Shown one piece after another: positions 24,045-36,506 of a DNA stretch of 64,000 bases; the first letter of the stretch is position 1, and every line of letters begins with the position of its first letter. A program made the position numbers and the translations under genes. Origin of the DNA: Ulota crispa (lineage: Eukaryota; Streptophyta; Bryopsida; Orthotrichales; Orthotrichaceae); assembly GCA_963920765.1 (NCBI GenBank), contig OY987244.1, forward strand, positions 27,570,358-27,634,357, written 5' to 3'. The notes below the pieces were generated by a model. That model was not told the DNA's origin and did not search any database. It was given only the letters and a program-made list of their open reading frames with translations.

Positions 24045-24955
24045 CCCCTAAAGGCCCAGTTGTCCTTCTTGGGGACAAATGGATTTTGGGCATGTATCTA
24101 TAGCTAATCTAGTTTTTGTGATTTTTTTAAACTTTTATTGAAGGTGGCAAATTCCAGGACCTACGCGGGCATCTAATTTTTTAGTCATTCTAACTTTTGA
24201 CGAAGAAGATATGCAAGAATTTTTGCTACTCAAGGGAGGGAGGGCAATTCGGGTAGCCCAAAAACTTCTTAAAAATTTGTATTTTCTAAAAATAGAAATC
24301 TACACTTGGTTCTTTAGATTTTTCATATTTGGGAAGCTTTGAATCATTCAACTTCAATCAATGAGATGAAAGTTATGAGATGTTTTAGTTTGTGGGCAAT
24401 TATGGATTCTCTATTCTAAAATAAACTTTGAAGTCCTTTATTTTACTCAATTTTCAACATTTTGGAAAAAAAAGCAAAACCAAAGGATGTAGATTGTTTA
24501 TTACAACATTATAACCATTGGGATTTGCATTTTTCATTTTAATAATTAAATTCTTAACAATTTAGAGATTTGACTCATTCTCTACTTCTTTTTACTTACT
24601 ATTTTCCCCCATGTGTTGTATAGTTTCAATTGATTTGAGAATTCTCTTGCACATACCTAACTTGGTCTTCTACATGGAAAAAATAAACCTCAACTTTGTG
24701 TAGAGTATCAAAGTCTTCTGAAATTTACTAGCAGTAAGGAAAAAAACCTTTTCCCTTCACCTCTGATGTAAATATCTCCCTCCTCTCCATCTAAAATGAC
24801 CTATTTTTTTCCCACAAATACCTCTTCTAGTCTAAGGCAAGATCGTGCAGTTGGATTTGCAAAACAAACTTTATTTCCTACTTTTTACTTCATTCCCCCC
24901 AAAGTAGCAGTTAGCAGTGACTTTCACTGGAAAAAATGGCTTGGGCCTTTAGGGG
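24045..24955. mobile_element. TTAA-flanked non-autonomous element, 911 bp
   Basis: TTAA at 24041-24044 and 24956-24959 bracket the inverted ends CCCCTAAAGGCCCA. The interior is AT-rich with no long frame. The last 50 bp include GCAGTGACT...AAAATGGCTTGG, like the right ends of other TTAA elements here. Confidence 0.75.
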
Positions 24956-25267
24956 TTAAACTTGTACTCTGCTTTATCTTTAAGTGGCATCCAAATTTTA
25001 CTTTAACTAAACTTGTACTCTAACCTTATTTTTACACGGAACTTGTTTTTGGCCAATTAATAGTTTTTAAAAAAAAAATCCATACAAAACTTTGAAATCC
25101 AATCACTTTCCCACAGTATGCCCAAATGCCACAAAACCAAGCCCATGCACCCCTCCTTGCCAAGAGCTTTCCAACAGTACCAAGCACGCAATTGGGGGAC
25201 ACACAGTCCAAGAGATCTCAATGTGACAAACAAACATCCAAACATCCTAACAAACAACATGATTTAA

Positions 25268-25409
25268 CCCCTGAACAGCCCAAGCAAGCTGAGCTAGAGG
25301 ATCATATTTTTTAAAAATACCCTTGCAATTGAATTGCAGAACAACACGTTTGGCCAAACCAGCATACAGCGGACGTATGGCCACAAAGGGCTCCCATGAT
25401 GTTCAAGGG
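25268..25409. mobile_element. TTAA-flanked mini element, 142 bp
   Basis: TTAA at 25264-25267 and 25410-25413 bracket the ends CCCCTGAACAGCCC and the inverted CCCTTGAACATCATG. This is the smallest member of the set. Confidence 0.6.
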
Positions 25410-25556
25410 TTAAGATATAGATTCTTGAATATGATCAACAATTTTTTCACTCCCAAATCTTATCCAAGACCCACTGTACTACCATGTGTCCTTTTTGATG
25501 ATAGGAGTGATGTTACACACAAGTGATACCACTCCGCAATTTTTGTTATGATGTTT

Positions 25557-25682
25557 ACAAACATTAGGGTTTGTTGTTACATTCACAAACATTAGAGTTT
25601 GTTGTTACATTCACAAACATTAGGGTTTGTTGTTACATTCACAAACATTAGGGTTTGTTGTTACATTCACAAACATTAGGGT
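25557..25682. repeat. 28-bp tandem repeat, 4.5 units
   Basis: The unit ACAAACATTAGGGTTTGTTG plus TTACATTC repeats head to tail with one base change. The core is itself partly palindromic. Confidence 0.95.
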
Positions 25683-25883
25683 AAATGAAAATGCAAAGGA
25701 TCTTGTCCAAGCAACATTTACAATTTAAAAAATCCACCGTTAGGATCGACTCTGCACACATGTGAAACCCAAAAATTATTGCCTGGAGTGTGACCTGGCT
25801 CCAAAGTCCAAACTATTTCCAGTTGGATGCTTTTTGGAAGACTGCTTGACTTCTGTATGACAGGTACGATTTTTAGCCCTTAA

Positions 25884-26572
25884 CCCCTAAATGTTGAGGA
25901 GGACGAAAAACGTCCTCCAGCTCTGAGAAAAGATTTTGTGATTTGGAAAAAAAGGCGATTTTCATTTGATTTTTTTCAGAAGTGACCATAAACATATGGT
26001 ACATCATAGAAGACAAAAAATTACCTCTTGAGATGCATTCAATTTTTTTTGTCACCTAAATTGTGATAAGATTCAAAAACATGGTGTTAGCTCCCGAGTT
26101 ATCCTTCTTGCAATTTTCATGAGGGCACCATGCACTGTTGACTTTTCCAACTTTTTGAAACAATATCATTAGTGCCCATGTGCAAAACACTATAGAATAG
26201 GGGGCTTCAAACATAAAATTTGGCCTTCGAACTTCTCATCTCATAGGATCTCCGCTCGCCAGTGAATTGTTTTTGTTCCCTCACACATGCAAAGTCTGAG
26301 ACACCCGTGAGTTTGCGGAAGTTCTGCAAAAGAAGTTTTGGGGTTTGAGGACGCAAGTGCATGAGCCCCGAGAAGCCACGAACGTGAGTTTCTAAAGTTC
26401 ACTCCTCACGTGAATCACGTTAGGAGGGAAGTCTAGAGGTGAGTCACGTCACAATTCACTAATGAATTCACAGAGGTGAATTGCAACGTGAGTCACCTGA
26501 ATTTTTTTAAGTTTGAAGCCCCCTAATGCTAGAGGAAGGGCAAGCCACAATGATCCATCCGTCCTTTAAGGG
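25884..26572. mobile_element. TTAA-flanked element, family alpha, interrupted
   Basis: TTAA at 25880-25883 and 26573-26576 bracket ends CCCCTAAATGTTGAGGAGGA and CCTTTAAGGG. The body matches the pair at 7315-8013. A 326-bp MITE (26199-26524) is inserted, so the original element was about 360 bp. Confidence 0.75.
26199..26524. mobile_element. MITE inserted in the family-alpha element
   Basis: TIRs AGGGGGCTTCAAACATAAAA and its inverted match end at 26524. AAT flanks both sides (26196-26198 and 26525-26527). Removing the element and one AAT restores the text seen in uninterrupted alpha copies (AGAATGCTA). A 3-bp duplication suits Harbinger or CACTA, but the superfamily is uncertain. Confidence 0.7.
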
Positions 26573-26575
26573 TTA

Positions 26576-26973
26576 AGGTAGGCGCACCCATAAGCATGGA
26601 AATAAGGGTTTTGGAGTAGGTAAAACAATTGACTAACTTTGATAAAAATATTGTAAGTTAGGAAGTGGAAACCAAAAATATTGGCATCAATTTCAAGGTT
26701 CCAACTATAAGCATTTGTTCACAAATATTTTTCAAAGTCCAAAATCATTGAAATTGTAAGAACCATGTTTAAGAGATGCTAAAAACAAGGCTTGTTGGTT
26801 CTTAAATAGTAAGATGGGTACTCAAGACCTCATACCAGTCACCCACAACCATCACTTCATCACCCATAACCATCACTCAATCACCCGCAACCATTTGCTT
26901 TTTTATTAATTAGCCCCTGCCATTGTTAGGTGACACCCATGGGGACACATCGCTTATGGATGCTATACTACCT
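26576..26973. mobile_element. TA-flanked MITE, second copy
   Basis: The ends AGGTAGGCGCACCCATAAGC and the inverted AGGTAGTATAGCATCCATAA are diverged, and TA flanks the element at 26574-26575 and 26974-26975. It is the same family as 375-765 and lies at the junction between two alpha elements. Confidence 0.6.
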
Positions 26974-27315
26974 TAAACGTCGAGGAGGACGTTTTTCGTC
27001 CTCCAGCTCTGAAAAAAGATTCTGTACTACAGGAAAAAGCTGTTTTTTTTTTTCTTTTTATTTAGAAGTGATTGTAAGCAAATGATCCATCATGTAATGC
27101 AAAAAATTATTTCATTAGATGCACTCATGTTTTTAGATAACCCAAATTGTGAGAAGATTCAAAGACATGGTGTTAGGTCCCAAGCTGCCTTTTCATGCTG
27201 ACACTATGCATTGTTAACTTTTTCAACTTCAAGAAACAATTTGATAGGGTGGTCACTCTCTGCTATTGTAGACTGTTGCCGGGCTAGTCACGGTGACCAG
27301 CCTAGTATTTAAGGG
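26974..27315. mobile_element. TTAA-type element, family alpha, left end altered
   Basis: It begins TTAAACGTCGAGGAGGACG, without the CCCC expected at the outer left end, and ends TTTAAGGG before TTAA at 27316-27319. The neighbouring MITE inserted at this boundary. A GGACGTTTTTCGTCC palindrome lies near the left end. Confidence 0.6.
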
Positions 27316-27319
27316 TTAA

Positions 27320-30051
27320 TGACTCGAAGCTGCTTTAAAATCCATTTTTGAAGAGCATTTAGAAGAAAATTTAGAAAAATGATTGAATAACATTTTTGGG
27401 TAACTGTTTAGGGAATGATCCCGAGAATGATCCCAATCATACTTATCAATAAATGTTGAAACATATTGAAACACAAGAAAATCTAGATTCCTCCTAAAAC
27501 TGGTTATAGCTTGAAACCTACTAATTTTCACAAAATGAGTTACCTTTCAATATTTTGTGATATTTTACTATCTTGGTGCTTCAAATAAGGACTATCTTAC
27601 TTTTTTTATTGGTTTGAACGGCTGTTTCAGAATTAAGAAAGTTGTGTTTTGATGAAAATTATTTGCAATGTATGAATTGGAAGCTACTTGCAAAGGAGAG
27701 GATTTGAAAGGCTACATACGATGAATGTTAGAACTAATTCAAAAATCTAATAACAAGTGTATGGGTGAATCAATCAAGTTTCTAGGTACATGAAACATGT
27801 TTGCACTTGTTGATTGTTCAAAATTTGAAAACTTGGTCTTTAAAGGTCTAAGGACTAAGGAGTGAGTAATTCACACAGTGTCCTTGGTCCCATTTATTAT
27901 AAAAAGAGCCTTGTCTATTTCAATTTGTATCCCAAAAGATTTAATATATTACAAATTAATGTAATGTTTACGTGATCTTCAATTGACGTTTGTGTATCTA
28001 GAAGTTGTTTTAGTCAATAAGTTATCTCGTAAACATTGCAAAAGCTGCACGTTTTCGATTTTTTTAAATTAATTAAGTTTTAATTTATTTTCAAAAATAG
28101 TGCAACTTCTATGGAATGACTATGAGACTCATCTACATATGAACAACTTGTGCAATATTGACATGAATATGTGTATATATAAACTTCAAATAGCCATGAT
28201 AAGGGGCAAGTCTCAGTCTAATTCTACAAGTTACTATTCAAGGCTAAACTTCAACTTTTGTTAGATTACAAAGAAACTACATCAAAATTGTTTGAATAAG
28301 AGATTGAGCCCAATCCTTCATATTAAACTGTCTTCGTTTTGGTAAATATTTTTGGGGATTTAGGGAATATTTTCATAAATACATATTTTGAGACATCTTA
28401 TGAGCAGCCCATTTTTTTTTGGCGATTTGGAGCCAAAAGGCCCTAGGTTTTCAGCTCTGGCAATTGCGCCTTTGAAAAAAAACATTTTTTTTACATAAAG
28501 TCTAATTGTCTCCATCCACAAAAAAGTAATTGTCACAAGGCTTTGCTTGTCACTCTTATTTTTGCCAAAGTTGCTAGTTGGTTTTGCAAATAAGACTGGT
28601 GCATCATGAGTGGTTTTGCCACTTTGCACTGGCGCATTTTTGCCTGTCACTTATTTCTCTTTGGTTGTCACTTTCAAAGCGCCATAGTATGAGCTCTTAA
28701 GTGCGCTTCCCATCCAAGTTATGGATTTCTTTCTATCAATGCAATTTTTGTAAATTGCCTTGTTTCACCTATGTGATTGACAGTTTTATAGTTGTGCTAG
28801 ATACATGATTTGCCAGAACGTACAATAATGGTGGTTGCACAGTGGGAGTGCAAGACAGTTGTTTACATTAAAACTTTGAAGTTGTTGTTGTTGATGAGAA
28901 GTTTATGGGGTTACAATGTGCTAATTTAGGGTTTTAGTGTGTGCTCATTGATGAGAGGCTTACGGAGTTACAATGTGTTGGTTTAGGGTTGCGGTGTGGT
29001 TAATTGCTCATTTTTGCTTTTTTGTTCATTAGCAATATTCTATAGAGAGATTGTCATGTTTGTCTTGGGTTTTTGAAGTTATTTTTTTTGTTACGAACTT
29101 TGAATGCAAGCCCCGCCACAAGTTACAAAAATACATTGAAAATTGTATTACTTTAGCCTTTGGGGAGCAAAAATATGTTGAAAATCATATTATTGTAGGC
29201 GTTGAAATTATACTCCTCATCAAGACATTTTGCATGTACTTGTATTCAAAGGTTTAACTTTGTCGCCAGATTATTGCCTAGACTTTTCACTCAATGCCAT
29301 ACGTTTTCTCCTTGCAAATGAAAACAATGGCCTCTGTGGCTTTGTATTTTTCTAATAAGGAGCCATAGTGGCTGATGACCAAAATCAAAAAAAATGCCCT
29401 GCTTATGAGTGTATCAGATCATAATTATCTAGAATGTCAAATTTATCTTTTTCCAGAATTGATTCTAGGTTCTTAATATGAATAAGACTTTAAGTGGGTC
29501 AATTTTGCAAATATGTTCCAATGACGTATTTATTGAAGAAGGAAAATAAAACATAACATTTGTGATACATGAAGTTCAATGCTATAAATGACAAAAAGTC
29601 AACTCCAAATTTCCATTCAACGTGCCCAATTTCAAACATTTCCAACTTCTTCATTCACCCAATTCAAAAAATATGTCCTCTAATCTTGCCTTCATTGGTG
29701 ATGAATATTATGCACAAAAAGGGTTTTTGTTATTCTTTTTCTTGATGTGCTTATACAATATGTTGTCTTCAACATCAATCTAGTAAAATCTTAACATTTT
29801 TCAAATCTAAATCATTTAAAAGTATAAAATTTGTCATGGTAGGCTACATTGTGCATGGTAGGTGCGTGTCTTGTCAAAATAACAGATAGTAAAAATACAA
29901 TTCCATGTTGTTGAATACAAAAGTTTAGTCTAAAAATCTTTGTGTAATGTGTTCTTTTTTCCGATGTCAAAATTTTATCAGAGCTATTTTAATTTCTTAA
30001 AATCATCACTTCAAAAGAAAACACTTTTGTATGAACAAGCAATGCGTCTTA
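27320..30051. other. Gene-free AT-rich region
   Basis: No gene, RNA or well-bounded element could be supported here apart from a short duplication at 28888-29010. All open frames are short and unlike known proteins. Confidence 0.5.
28888..29010. repeat. Short tandem duplication, about 60 bp twice
   Basis: TGATGAGAAGTTTATGGGGT is followed about 60 bp later by TGATGAGAGGCTTACGGAGT. Both continue with GTTACAATGTG and a TTTAGGGTT motif. Confidence 0.6.
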
Positions 30052-30358
30052 CCATTAGAAAAAATGGGAGCCCCCAATAAGGCCTTTAAATTTTTTGTTA
30101 ATTTTGTTCTGATGTGGGGAACCAGCGCTACTGGTTGCGAGAAAAAATTGATAAAAAAGAAAAAAAAGAAAAGAAAAAAAGTCTTAGCAAAAAATTAGCT
30201 TTTTTATATATTTTTGATATGTTTTTTTAGATTAATAAATGATGTGGCACCAATGGTGCCACATCAAACTGCGCATGTGCAAGGTTAGATGTAATGGGCC
30301 CAAAGTTCCCATGCTTGGGAACTTAGCGCCTTATTGAGGGTCCAATATTTTTCTAATG
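30052..30358. mobile_element. MITE-like element with imperfect 30-bp inverted ends
   Basis: The left end CATTAGAAAAAATGGGAG and following CCCCAATAAGGC match in inverted form the right CGCCTTATTGAGGGTCC and TTTTTCTAATG. A perfect 12-bp hairpin, TGATGTGGCACC with a 3-nt loop, lies inside at about 30240-30266. Confidence 0.5.
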
Positions 30359-30398
30359 TGAAAGTTGTTTACTTGTCCCTAATGATTGGTAAGGTTAA

Positions 30399-31345
30399 CC
30401 CCTAAAGGACTAAGGGTGATTTTTGAGAAAAAATCTCAAAAACTGCCAACTTTTAGTGCATTACCCAAAATTGAAAACTAAAACCTTTTTTCTCAATTTC
30501 AACCTTATAAAAGTGTGTCAAACAAATAAATTAATGTGTGCAAAAAAATTCAGCCCATTTGACCACGTGGATTGTAAGATTATAACATTTGAAGTGAGAA
30601 AAACAACTTTTTTTCATTTGTGCAAAGTAAGGTTAGTAGACTTTGAGCCTTCCTAGAGTAAAGTTTTTTCTCTACACAAATTTGAGCTTTTTGACCATTC
30701 ACAAGTATATGATGTTAGGTTCACGCATGAAAATTTTCATATGCAAAATAGAATCTAGCTTATTCTAAATCACCCTCCAACGCAAGGAGGTTTAGTGAAT
30801 TGGTAATACATTAGTCATTCTTTCATGATTTCTTGTGCAATGAAGAAGTCTTTTATTTGAAATCTGAAAGGTGAAAAGTTTAAGACAATCATTTGGACTA
30901 TGTGAAAAAAAGTATCAAGAGTTTTGGATTTATAGATTGAAAGATAATAGGGCCCAAAGTTAGACAAGTTTTTTTTCTCTTGAAATTGCCCGAACATAGC
31001 TAACATAGTTTAACTCCCTTCTAAGTGGGATGTGAGAGTTCAATTTTATTTTACAATTGTACACCATGTTTTTTTAGTTACATACTTGCCAAATTTCAAA
31101 AGTTGATGACAGTTTTAGCATAAGATTCTCCAAAGATGCCCAAGCTACCCGAGGTGCCCAAATTCTTTTGGGTAACATAACTTTTGAACTTGGCATTTGA
31201 TTGGGGAAAAAATTACATTTCCACTTACGGGGCACATATTTGCACCTTGTGTAACAATTTTGAGAACATCCAATAAGAATTAACTCCATATGATCCTACC
31301 CAAGTTCTCAAGTGGTTGTTTAATAGCCACTTGGTCCTTTAGGGG
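30399..31345. mobile_element. TTAA-flanked non-autonomous element, 947 bp
   Basis: TTAA at 30395-30398 and 31346-31349 bracket the inverted ends CCCCTAAAGGACTAAG and CCCCTAAAGGACCAAG. No protein relic was seen in the interior. Confidence 0.75.
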
Positions 31346-31349
31346 TTAA

Positions 31350-33050
31350 AGAACTTCCAATTCAATAATAAATTGGGCATTTTGTCTTACAAAATTAGAT
31401 TTTAGCTATTTTTATACTAATGTTGGAAAATAAAGTGATGATAATGATATTTTTCTAGCAAATACTAATTTTTTCGACGCAAATCTTATTTCTAGCTCCA
31501 AAATTAGAGTGGTTTTTTATAATATTTTTAGTAGAGCCACATTCACATCAAGTCACTAATTAATGAGTAAAAGGTAATGCCATGCATAACAAACTCTATA
31601 ATAATGTTTTTATATATTATAGGGTAAATATCATAACCTTTACATATTTTAAATAGGAAAATAAACTCTATACATACAATACTTATATGTAGTTGCGCAA
31701 TTTTAATTTACATTGGATATGACCATGTTGGCAATTAAGCATTCTGTTGCATAGTATGAGTTTTTATCATCATTTTGGTAATTTAATATTCATATTTGAA
31801 GAAAACTGAGGGGTTTTTGTAAGTCGTAAAACTAGAAAATGACTATTGGTAATAAAAGTAAGAGGTTTCTATGTTAGTATTGTGAGGTTAGTGGGGATTT
31901 CCCAAATAGATTATGTGAATTGGAAAGGCAAAGGAACTAAAAAAGTTCCATTTCTTGGTGTACAACTCCAAGATGACAATTCCCTAGTGATTACTCTCTC
32001 AAGCTCAGACATTTTTGAGAGTGATAAAATTCACACATATCTATAAGTATTTATAAATAGAAGAAACTTTATGAACTTATGCACTTGACAAAACTAGAGA
32101 TCATGTATGGAAATTGATCAAACAAAAAAGCAACCTAGTTTTGGTTGCTCACACAATATGCTTGGGCATTCAACATTTAGGCAAAAATGACAAAATTTGA
32201 CAAGCCTTGTCTCAAAAATAGAGTTGGAGCAACAAGAGTAGAATGCAACATAAAGCGCGAGCTTGTCAAGTGGTGTTCAAGGGCTTTATTATGTGTTTGG
32301 GTGCACATGCTCTAAGAGCATCTCCATTGGTTTGAGGAAACTCAAACGTGCTAAAGTAGTTTGCCAGGGCATGTAGTGACAAAAGTGCTTAGACAATGGT
32401 CTTGATGTCCACCGGTGCAACCTTGTATTAACGTGGCCAGAGTGAAATTTGACCGCATTGGATAAAAGAACGGTACTTTTCTAGCCACACATGCACATGG
32501 GGCCCGGGACATGTCAACCGCGGAAGAAATTATGAGCAAGTCGGGGATAGCAACAAGGACATAAGCTCAAAATAGTCCGCAATATGAGTGTGCTATGGGA
32601 AAACAATATTCTCGGCAACTCCACATCCCCAGACTTTTGTTTGGCAAGGCCTCTTGAAGAAAATAGCTTGGTGTATTATTGATGGAGATGAAAGATATAA
32701 ACAATATCCTAAGACCATACTATTTAGCCGGCTGGAGTCAATAGGTGGAGATGCTCTTACAACCTACAAAATACAAGATGTTTGATAATTTTATGTAACC
32801 TCTTTGTAATTTTAGATTTAGAAAGCAAAATTAGTTGCTTGACAAGATGTATATGCATAACTTCTTTTATTTTTGAAGTGATGTAATACTACAGTAAAAT
32901 TCCATGACTTGGGCCCAAAATTTTGATGCCAAAATATTGCCAATTAGGATGCCACCTAAGATAGTAGTAGTTTTGTCCCGGCCCAAGTATAAAGCCCTTG
33001 GGCAAGATTTGGAAGAACCGAGCAATCCAATTGGTTGAAATTTGAAGACT
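31350..33050. other. Gene-free AT-rich region
   Basis: I see no gene. A possible small element at about 32313-32761 is bounded by inverted AAGAGCATCTCCA motifs, a sequence common at MITE ends in plants. Its target duplication is unclear. Confidence 0.4.
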
Positions 33051-33054
33051 TTAA

Positions 33055-33960
33055 CCCTTTAAGGACCACACCCATTTTCACAAAATCCACTAAAAACAGG
33101 GGCTGTAAGCTTAGATGTGCAATTTACTCAAATATGAACCCATTTTCAGTAATCCAACTGTACAAATGGGAAGTACACCTTGTTCACTTTACAGCACCAA
33201 AATTTTAGCTAGATCTATCGTTGGAGGTGAAACATTATAATGATTGAGAGAGCCATATGCGGAAAATCTATAGTGTTTCATGCTTGTGTGGTTTTGAATG
33301 TTACCACTTCATGCAAGCTTTGATTGAAAAGAGCCTTACATTTCTAGAAAGCAGGGTTTCCCACCTTTTCAACAAGACTAGCTTCACACAAAATAAACAA
33401 AAATAGCAATCACAAGGTGTAGCTAAGTGGACAAAAAGGGTCAAAAATCCCGTTTTCTTTGCTACCCTAAAACAATTCTACAAGAAATTTGATAATTGTT
33501 ATGGAAAATCCAATTGGTGAAAGCAATCAAGAATTGGCCTTAAATGTAAGATGACGTATTTTAAAGCAAAAATGACAACACCGTTTTAGTAAATCTTCAA
33601 ATACTACAATTATACTACTATCGTATATGAAAACAATACAAGCGTATTTCTTAAGCAACTTGACTATTTTTAAAATTGTACAATTGAAATTTGACATTCT
33701 TCTTGGATGTTTGATGTATTGTGTTGTTGCTTTGATCCATCTTTGACAAAAAATGGATACGTATTTTGAAGCCATGCTGTATAAACATCATTATTTGTCA
33801 ACTTATATGCCCGATTGCGTTGTTATTTTTTTAGATAGATGCAAAATTCTTGTGATCACATGCATTCTTCAAGATCAAATTCCAAATTATTGAGCAATTT
33901 CAACCTACCGGCCAAAAACCACTCCCAGCGACCAAAATATGGTCGCGTGGTTTTAAAGGG
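33055..33960 (+). mobile_element. TTAA-flanked element, family gamma, copy 1
   Basis: TTAA at 33051-33054 and 33961-33964 bracket CCCTTTAAGGACCAC and the inverted CCCTTTAAAACCACG. The body is homologous, in reverse, to 49608-50514; both hold for example GTAGCTAAGTGGACAAAAAG in one orientation. A palindrome CGACCAAAATATGGTCG lies near the right end. Confidence 0.75.
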
Positions 33961-34197
33961 TTAAACCGGCCCTCAATCTGACCCCAAGTATGAAGTGGCC
34001 CGGGGGGGAGGAGTGACTGATGAAATCAATAATGAAGAAATCATCCAGACGTCCATCTCTCTCTCGGCACGCTTCCTGTATTCCCCGCTCTCCTCCACCT
34101 GCCCGTATTCCCGAAGAACTTCGACGTCGATCTACCGCGCCACTCGCACCTCCCGCAACAATCCTCACAAGCTCACACGAGCGTTGTGTCCGTCGCG

Positions 34198-35395
34198 GTA
34201 GGTTTCTCAAGCCATCCACATGTCCCGTCAATTCCGCACCAGACGCTCTGCATTGTCAGTCCTTTCCGGCAGAGCAAGGAGCTCTCGGGACGAGATGCAC
34301 GGCGAACGAAACTTGTCCGTGAACGCTCTTTTGTGTGCTTTTAGCAATCCATTGTTTGCATTATGGCGCACTTTTGCTCTTGAATCTGCTCAGTTTGCTC
34401 TTTTGATTCGACCGACTGGAGTTGCAGCGTTTGAAATGCTCCGCGTTGCGTGTCTTTGATGCGATCCAGATGTACGTTTTGCGGTGGTTCTGGAATTTGA
34501 ACGTAGGTTGACATGTTTTGAGAGGTAGAGTGAGATCACAGGGGATTGGTTTTAGGTAGGTTTCGTTTTGGATTACAACGATGTAAACGTGCGAGAGATG
34601 CCTTGTCTTTTCCCCGCGTGGCCATATCCTTGCTTTCCATAGCCGTTTCGTGGTTGCAGCCCTAGATTCACACTTGGTATGAACCGCTTGTATCGTTAGA
34701 CTTGAGAGAGGGAGAGGGAGCGGTGCGCTTGGAGGTAGGCGGTTTCTGGTCCGGGCATACTGTCCTTTCAACCGACGGTGTTTCGGCGATTAGGATTGAA
34801 GCCGCACTAATTCGTAGTGTGAGTGATGCAAATTGTCGTTGACTGTGTTGAGTACTCACCTAACTTTCTGCGCCGTTTGTACCTTCCTGTGGTCGTGCAT
34901 TTAGGTTAGTGTGCACTTGTTGACCAGCCGTAGCAGAATTTGATATTCGTTGGCAGGGTCCGGGAAATATTTGAGATTTTCCGGTTGATTTGCTTCATTT
35001 GCGGTATCGAACCGGTTTATCAAGGAACTCCGGAATTTATTTTTTCTATTTCATACTATAAGTAACTTTTTTAGATTTTTAACCGGTTTTTAGCCGACGT
35101 TTATAAATTGCAAGCGGTTTTTTCTCATTTCAATCAACTGGCTAGATTTGAACTAGCGGTCGGTTCTTCCCGGATCTCGGAGGTTAGAATAAGACCAGCG
35201 CGCTTGTACTTGTCACGTACGGTCCAACCCTAGTATCTGGAAAGTGCAATCCAAGCTTTTTTGAATTTAGTTTTGTGGTATTTATGACCTTTGACGGGCG
35301 TGAGTGTCTTTTGAGTCGCTAATCGTCGCTGTTCTCACGTAGTTGGCATGACGTTGGACGAGATCTCTTACCGAACTTGTTGCCTGTTGTTGCAG
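34198..35395 (+). other. Predicted 5' UTR intron of the FkbM-type gene
   Basis: A donor at 34198 (GTCGCG|GTAGGT) and an acceptor ending at 35395 (TTGTTGCAG) would join a GC-richer leader exon near 34000-34197 to the last 100 nt before the coding ATG. Removing it deletes many upstream ATGs. It is inferred from splice motifs only. Confidence 0.5.
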
Positions 35396-35469
35396 AATAA
35401 AAGCGTGTTGTAGCATCTCCGGAATACGTGAACAGAGGTGGACTACGTAGGGGAGCATCAATCTTGTAT

Positions 35470-35499
35470 ATGAAACTCGTAGGCGGTGGAGCAACATGA
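35470..35499 (+). CDS. Nine-codon upstream ORF overlapping the main start codon
   Basis: The ORF starts at ATG 35470 and encodes MKLVGGGAT. Its TGA at 35497-35499 overlaps the main ATG at 35496-35498 as ATGA. It lies in the predicted last leader exon. Its ATG context is weak (T at -3). The overlap favours leaky scanning, or termination followed by reinitiation, as a control on the main protein. From memory, Arabidopsis relatives of the main gene carry conserved peptide uORFs; I cannot say whether this peptide is related. Confidence 0.5.
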   Translation: MKLVGGGAT

Positions 35500-36506
35500 C
35501 GTATTTCAGCGACTTGCAAGCGGCAGGGCGAAACGCTTCACCGCGAGTGTACTTCTTCGTGATTCTCTGCCTTGTTAGTTACATCCTGCTGGACTTGGTG
35601 TTGCACCATTCGGGGCCATCGCAGTGTGCAGATTTGGTGTTCGATGCGGCGGGGACGAAGGCGGGACAAGCAGTCGACGGGACGACAGAAGCCGAGGATT
35701 CCATCTGCGCCACCGTCGTAGGTCATCTGAATTCCGGTCCGCAACTGCCAGTGGCCAAGGCATGGAACCAGATGAAGTGGATCGGCGCGCCGGCGCGGTG
35801 TAAAGTCAAGGGCCAACTGATCGAAAGCTTGGACGAGATCAACAACTTCCGACGAGGATTCGCTCTCAAATTCATCGGCGATGTCGAAGATAAAACTATG
35901 CTTCTGCCCTGGCTGTATGGAACCAAAGTGGACTTGAACAAACGGCCCCGCCGTGTGTACCTCGACTTTGGCGCCAATGCCTTCACCACCAGCGTGCAAT
36001 GGTTCTCCCGAATGTACCCCTGCGACTTCACCGAGGTTCACGCGTTCGAAGTCTCGCCCGGGCTGTTCAGCATCCCGCAACCGGGATTCATCGAGGAGTC
36101 GAACTGGGCGGCCAAGAACCCGCACTCGATTCGCGTGAAGCAAACGCCGCCAGTGCCGGACTGGATGACGAAGCGCATCAAGGTTTACAACACATACGTG
36201 TCTGATGCCGATGGCGACAACTCCGTGAACATCACGCGATGGATCAAAGAAGAGGCGAAGCTGACAAAGGACGACACCGTGGTGGTGAAGATGGACATCG
36301 AAGGCGCGGAATGGCCCATCTTGCAGCGGTGGCTGCTGGACTCCGAGATGCCGGACATCATTGACGAGCTTTTTGTGGAGATTCATTACCACCACAACAC
36401 CATGCTGGATTTCCATTGGGGCCAGTTCACTCACTCCCGTGAAGAAGCCCTCCGACTTCTTGCAAGCCTTCGTGCCAAAGGCTTTTTCATCCACGCATGG
36501 CCTTGA
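35496..36506 (+). CDS. Membrane-anchored FkbM-type methyltransferase-like protein
   Basis: One exon encodes 336 residues. Residues 16-38 form a hydrophobic signal anchor, so a type II protein of the secretory pathway, perhaps Golgi, is inferred. After a linker, YLDFGANAFTTSVQWF looks like the S-adenosylmethionine motif I region, HAFEVSP follows, and VVKMDIEGAEWPIL with ELFVEIHYHH matches the FkbM methyltransferase signature. Plant homologs (DUF7870 group, including At3g53400 and At5g03190 as I recall) have no proven substrate, so activity is unproven. The coding region is clearly GC-richer than its surroundings. Its start overlaps the stop of a nine-codon uORF, and a leader intron is likely. 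Confidence 0.85.
   Translation: MTYFSDLQAAGRNASPRVYFFVILCLVSYILLDLVLHHSGPSQCADLVFDAAGTKAGQAVDGTTEAEDSICATVVGHLNSGPQLPVAKAWNQMKWIGAPARCKVKGQLIESLDEINNFRRGFALKFIGDVEDKTMLLPWLYGTKVDLNKRPRRVYLDFGANAFTTSVQWFSRMYPCDFTEVHAFEVSPGLFSIPQPGFIEESNWAAKNPHSIRVKQTPPVPDWMTKRIKVYNTYVSDADGDNSVNITRWIKEEAKLTKDDTVVVKMDIEGAEWPILQRWLLDSEMPDIIDELFVEIHYHHNTMLDFHWGQFTHSREEALRLLASLRAKGFFIHAWP

Noticed and set aside
25557..25682. CRISPR-like array or interstitial telomere repeat
   Set aside because: The 28-bp units are contiguous with no spacers, and a plant nuclear setting excludes CRISPR. TTAGGGTTT occurs only once per unit, not as a telomere array.
35538..36494. 318-codon minus-strand frame
   Set aside because: It is the shadow of the GC-rich methyltransferase-like gene on the other strand and has no recognisable domain.
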